From Flavisolibacter sp. (GTDB lineage: Bacteria > Bacteroidota > Bacteroidia > Chitinophagales > Chitinophagaceae), in NCBI GenBank assembly GCA_025936195.1, contig JAICTW010000144.1, positions 1 to 6,791 on the forward strand: a stretch of 6,791 bases of DNA. Direction: 5' to 3'. Each line of letters starts with the position of its first letter. Within the stretch, counting starts at the first letter, position 1. A model generated the notes under the pieces. It was not told the DNA's origin and ran no database searches. It worked only from the letters and a program-made list of their open reading frames with translations. The translations under genes were made by a program, and so were the position numbers. Shown here in pieces: positions 4,393 to 6,791 of the stretch.

Positions 4393-5910
4393 ATGAAGTC
4401 TGTTTCTCTTTTTATTGCTGTCATAACATCTGTATTATGTACTGCACAAGCACCAAAAATTTTTTACAATGTAAAAGAGCTGGGTGCAAAAGCAGATGGC
4501 ATTACACCCGATACAAAGATCATCAACAAAGCCATTGAAGATGCGGCAGCAGCAGGCGGAGGAACCATTTATTTTCCAGCAGGGAATTATCTCTCCGGTT
4601 CTATTCATCTCAAAAGCAATATTTGTTTATTTCTGGAACAAGGTGCTACATTGATAGCTTCATCTGACTCCAATGATTTTGATAAACCGGAACCCAGTGT
4701 GAATGATGTGTACCAGGATTATGGGCACAGCCACTGGCACAACAGTTTTATTTGGGGAGAACAATTGCATGATGTTTCTATTATAGGAACAGGAATGATC
4801 TGGGGAAAAGGGTTAGTGCGCAATGGAAGAAAAGGTGACTTGAAACCCAATAAGACAATTGCATTATTGAACTGCCGTAATGTAATCATCAGGGACGTTA
4901 CTATTTTTCACGGAGGATGGTTTGCCGTTCTTGCCACTGGTGTTGACAATTTTACACTGGATAATTTAAAAGTGGATACCAATCGTGATGGATTTGATAT
5001 TGACTGTTGTAAGAACGTTCGTGTTTCCAATTGCACGGTCAACTCACCACTTGATGATGGTATTTGTTTGAAAAGTTCTTTCGGTTTGGGCTATGCACGA
5101 GCAACAGAGAATGTTACCATTACCAATTGCCAGGTGAGTGGCTACGATGAGGGTAGCTTATTGGACGGAACTTACAAAAAAGGAAACGCACGGGTTCCTG
5201 ATAATGGCCAGGCAACAGGACGCATTAAATTCGGTACAGAATCCGATGGCGGATTTAAAAATATTACCATCAGCAATTGTGTATTTGATTATTGCCGCGG
5301 CCTCGCACTGGAAACAGTTGACGGTGCTTTACTTGAAGATGTTACCATCTCCAACATCACCATGCGTGATATTGTGAACGCACCGATCTTTATTCGATTG
5401 GGTGCAAGAATGCGTGGACCCGATACCATTCCTGTTGGTGCGTGCAGAAGAATTATTATTCAAAACCTGATTGCATGGAATGTGGATCCAAAATACGGAG
5501 CCATTATTAGCGGTTTGCCGGGACATGATATTGAAGACCTGCAATTGAGCAATATTAAAATTTATTACAAAGGCGGTGGACCAAAAGATTCCATCAACCG
5601 CATCGTTCCTGAATTTGAAAAAGAATATCCGGAGCCATCCCGCTGGGGCATTATGCCTTCGTATGGATTTTTTGTGCGGCATGTAAAAAATATAAAAATG
5701 CATGATGTGCAAATCAGCTTTATGAAAGAAGAGCCAAGGCCTGCTTTTATTTTTGATGATGTGAAAGGAGCTATTTTGTACGATGTGCAGGCACAAACCG
5801 CTAATGGCGCATCAACTCTTATTTTAAAGAACAGCAGCGATATAGATCTTCACAGGGTGAAAGGAGTGAGGGATGTAGTTATAAAGAATGCAGATAAGAA
5901 AATTCTTTAG
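4393..5910 (+). CDS. Exported GH28 glycoside hydrolase (polygalacturonase family)
   Basis: From the ATG at 4393 the product has 505 residues. This start is chosen because it places a clean signal peptide (MKSVSLFIAVITSV..., ending C-T-A-Q-A, likely cut after about residue 20) at the N-terminus; an in-frame ATG at 4324 would bury it. The pectate-lyase/GH28 opening F-Y-N-V-K-E-L-G-A-K-A-D-G follows at about 25-37, then a right-handed beta-helix with repeated turns such as N-V-T-I-T-N-C and N-I-T-I-S-N-C. Catalytic-region motifs are N-R-D-G-F-D (197-202), matching the family N-T-D, and the paired Asp221-Asp222 in S-P-L-D-D-G-I-C-L-K-S. G-R-I-K-F-G-T-E-S (276-284) lies where other members have G-H-G. 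GH28 enzymes hydrolyse alpha-1,4-galacturonosyl links in pectin or rhamnogalacturonan by inversion; the exact substrate here is unknown. No lipobox is seen, so a periplasmic or secreted enzyme is likely. Its neighbours are exported esterases and an aldo/keto reductase. Confidence 0.9.
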   Translation: MKSVSLFIAVITSVLCTAQAPKIFYNVKELGAKADGITPDTKIINKAIEDAAAAGGGTIYFPAGNYLSGSIHLKSNICLFLEQGATLIASSDSNDFDKPEPSVNDVYQDYGHSHWHNSFIWGEQLHDVSIIGTGMIWGKGLVRNGRKGDLKPNKTIALLNCRNVIIRDVTIFHGGWFAVLATGVDNFTLDNLKVDTNRDGFDIDCCKNVRVSNCTVNSPLDDGICLKSSFGLGYARATENVTITNCQVSGYDEGSLLDGTYKKGNARVPDNGQATGRIKFGTESDGGFKNITISNCVFDYCRGLALETVDGALLEDVTISNITMRDIVNAPIFIRLGARMRGPDTIPVGACRRIIIQNLIAWNVDPKYGAIISGLPGHDIEDLQLSNIKIYYKGGGPKDSINRIVPEFEKEYPEPSRWGIMPSYGFFVRHVKNIKMHDVQISFMKEEPRPAFIFDDVKGAILYDVQAQTANGASTLILKNSSDIDLHRVKGVRDVVIKNADKKIL

Positions 5911-5911
5911 C

Positions 5912-5974
5912 AGAATTGATGCTCGAGTTTCTGCATTACCTGACCGGCACGATAACAGCTAATCTATCAATTCT
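5912..5974 (+). terminator. Possible 3' structure after the GH28 gene
   Basis: AGAATTGAT (5912-5920), directly after the stop codon, is repeated in perfect inverted form as ATCAATTCT (5966-5974), followed by CTTTTGATT. The 45-base loop is long and the stem A/T-rich, so it is a weak terminator candidate at best. Otherwise the 184-base gap to the next gene (5911-6094) shows only the tandem repeat near its right end. Confidence 0.25.
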
Positions 5975-6075
5975 CTTTTGATTGCTTTCTTCACCAGTTC
6001 CGCTGATTCTGCTCACCTTATATTGAAACAATCCATCTCACATTCCAAAAGCGGGATTATAGAATAATTCATAAA

Positions 6076-6093
6076 AATTCGTGTAATTCGTGT
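6076..6093 (+). repeat. Tandem repeat of AATTCGTGT just before the aldo/keto reductase start
   Basis: Two exact head-to-tail copies of the nine-base unit AATTCGTGT (6076-6084, 6085-6093) end one base before the ATG at 6095. They occupy the untranslated leader where ribosome access is decided; no Shine-Dalgarno site is present. I have an impression that similar AATTCGTG runs recur between genes in Bacteroidota genomes, but I cannot verify that here. Confidence 0.55.
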
Positions 6094-6094
6094 T

Positions 6095-6791
6095 ATGAAT
6101 TACCGTTTATTCAAGGACTATAAAGTTTCCGAAATTGGTTTAGGTACCTGGCAATTGGGCAATGCCGACTGGGGAATTGTCAATGAAGAAGAAGCTTTTT
6201 CAATTCTGCAATCGTTTGTAGATGCCGGCGGCAATTTTATTGATACTGCCGATGTTTATGGAAGCGGGAACAGTGAAAGAATTATTGGGCGGTTTTTGAA
6301 AACAATAAAGAAAGAAATTCTGGTGGCAACAAAGTTGGGAAGACGGCAGGAGGGAAGTTGCGGCTGGCCACAAAACTTTAGTTACGATGGTATGCGAAAC
6401 CATATAGAAAGCTCATTGAAAAACCTGGATATTCCCAAATTGTTTTTGGAACAATTGCATTGCATCCCTACAGAAGAATTGCGTTCTGGAAAAGTGTTTC
6501 AAAATTTTAGGAAGTTGAAAGAGGAAGGGCTGGTGCAATATTGGGGCGCCAGTGTGGAAACCAGTGAAGAAGCCTTGATTTGTTTAGAGCAGGAAGGATT
6601 GGCCTCCTTACAGATCATCTTCAATTTATTTCGCCAGCATGTGGCCGATGAAGTTTTTGAAAAAGCAAGGGAAAGAAATGTGGCTATCATTGTCCGTGTA
6701 CCGTTGGCAAGCGGATTATTGACCGGCAAATTCAATGAACAAACAAAATTTGCGTCCAACGATCATCGCAGCTACAATTCAAACGGTGAAG
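6095..6791 (+). CDS. Aldo/keto reductase family protein (3' end outside window)
   Basis: An open frame from ATG 6095 runs without a stop to the last base, giving the first 232 residues. It begins MNYRLFKDYKVSEIGLGTWQ, the usual aldo/keto reductase (AKR) opening. The catalytic tetrad is visible: Asp50 and Tyr55 in F-I-D-T-A-D-V-Y-G, Lys80 in V-A-T-K-L-G, and His122 in E-Q-L-H-C. Later landmarks are the W-G-A-S-V-E-T strand (about 150-156), Q-I-I-F-N-L-F-R-Q (about 173-181) and a P-L-A-S-G-L-L-T-G-K loop (about 203-212). AKRs are soluble TIM-barrel enzymes that reduce carbonyls with NAD(P)H. This one resembles the broad oxidoreductase group common in bacteria, whose substrates are mostly unknown; sugars or sugar-derived aldehydes would fit the pectin-enzyme neighbour, but this is speculation. 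The family is typically around 300-330 residues, so roughly 90 are missing. It lies 184 bases after the GH28 gene on the same strand, too far to assume co-transcription. Confidence 0.88.
   Translation, partial: MNYRLFKDYKVSEIGLGTWQLGNADWGIVNEEEAFSILQSFVDAGGNFIDTADVYGSGNSERIIGRFLKTIKKEILVATKLGRRQEGSCGWPQNFSYDGMRNHIESSLKNLDIPKLFLEQLHCIPTEELRSGKVFQNFRKLKEEGLVQYWGASVETSEEALICLEQEGLASLQIIFNLFRQHVADEVFEKARERNVAIIVRVPLASGLLTGKFNEQTKFASNDHRSYNSNGE

Noticed and set aside
5329..5796. Minus-strand 155-residue open frame opposite the GH28 gene
   Set aside because: It is an antisense shadow of a well-supported coding sequence, with low-complexity, unlikely composition.
6200..6759. Minus-strand open frames opposite the aldo/keto reductase
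   Set aside because: The plus-strand frame shows the full AKR catalytic tetrad; the antisense frames show no motif.

Overview
The window looks like chromosomal DNA of a member of the Bacteroidota, probably the Chitinophagaceae or a near relative. The evidence is moderate-to-low GC, A/T-rich stretches in place of Shine-Dalgarno sites before the start codons, lipoboxes ending in S-C, a TAnnTTTG-type promoter element (TAACTTTG) before one gene, and protein types common in that phylum. This placement is inference from sequence style, not from a marker gene.

The left third (1 to about 2100) is an accessory region. It opens with the last 18 codons of an IS3-family transposase and a probable IS end. 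Two plus-strand genes follow, arranged like integron gene cassettes without an integrase: an SRPBCC (AHSA1-like) gene broken by a one-base frameshift, and a DUF1772-like four-helix membrane protein. Between them, directly after the first stop codon, lies an imperfect inverted repeat of about 130 bases (755-886). Its boxes end in AAC and begin with GTT, as in an attC recombination site. GTTAGCG/ATTAGCG boundary motifs also occur before the first gene (259-265) and after the second (1486-1492). Just beyond the last motif lies a minus-strand fragment of a sensory histidine kinase that keeps only its N-terminal PAS region. Together these suggest a degraded cluster of attC sites lacking an integrase, next to mobile-element debris.

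The middle (2317-4246) holds two minus-strand genes for predicted lipoprotein alpha/beta-hydrolases: a polyhydroxybutyrate depolymerase/feruloyl-esterase-like enzyme (Ser-Asp-His) and a dienelactone-hydrolase-family protein (Cys-Asp-His). They are separated by 175 bases containing two overlapping hairpins, so they are probably separate transcription units.

The right part is on the plus strand. Divergent from the dienelactone hydrolase is an exported GH28 polygalacturonase-family glycoside hydrolase. An aldo/keto reductase follows and runs off the window end. The exported glycosidase beside exported esterases would suit growth on plant cell-wall polysaccharide, but no SusC/SusD pair or dedicated regulator is visible, so a formal polysaccharide-utilisation locus is not supported.

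I see no rRNA, tRNA, CRISPR array or recognisable riboswitch. No stretch longer than 300 bases lacks a gene or a described element. The most interesting element is the attC-like site and the cassette-like organisation around it.
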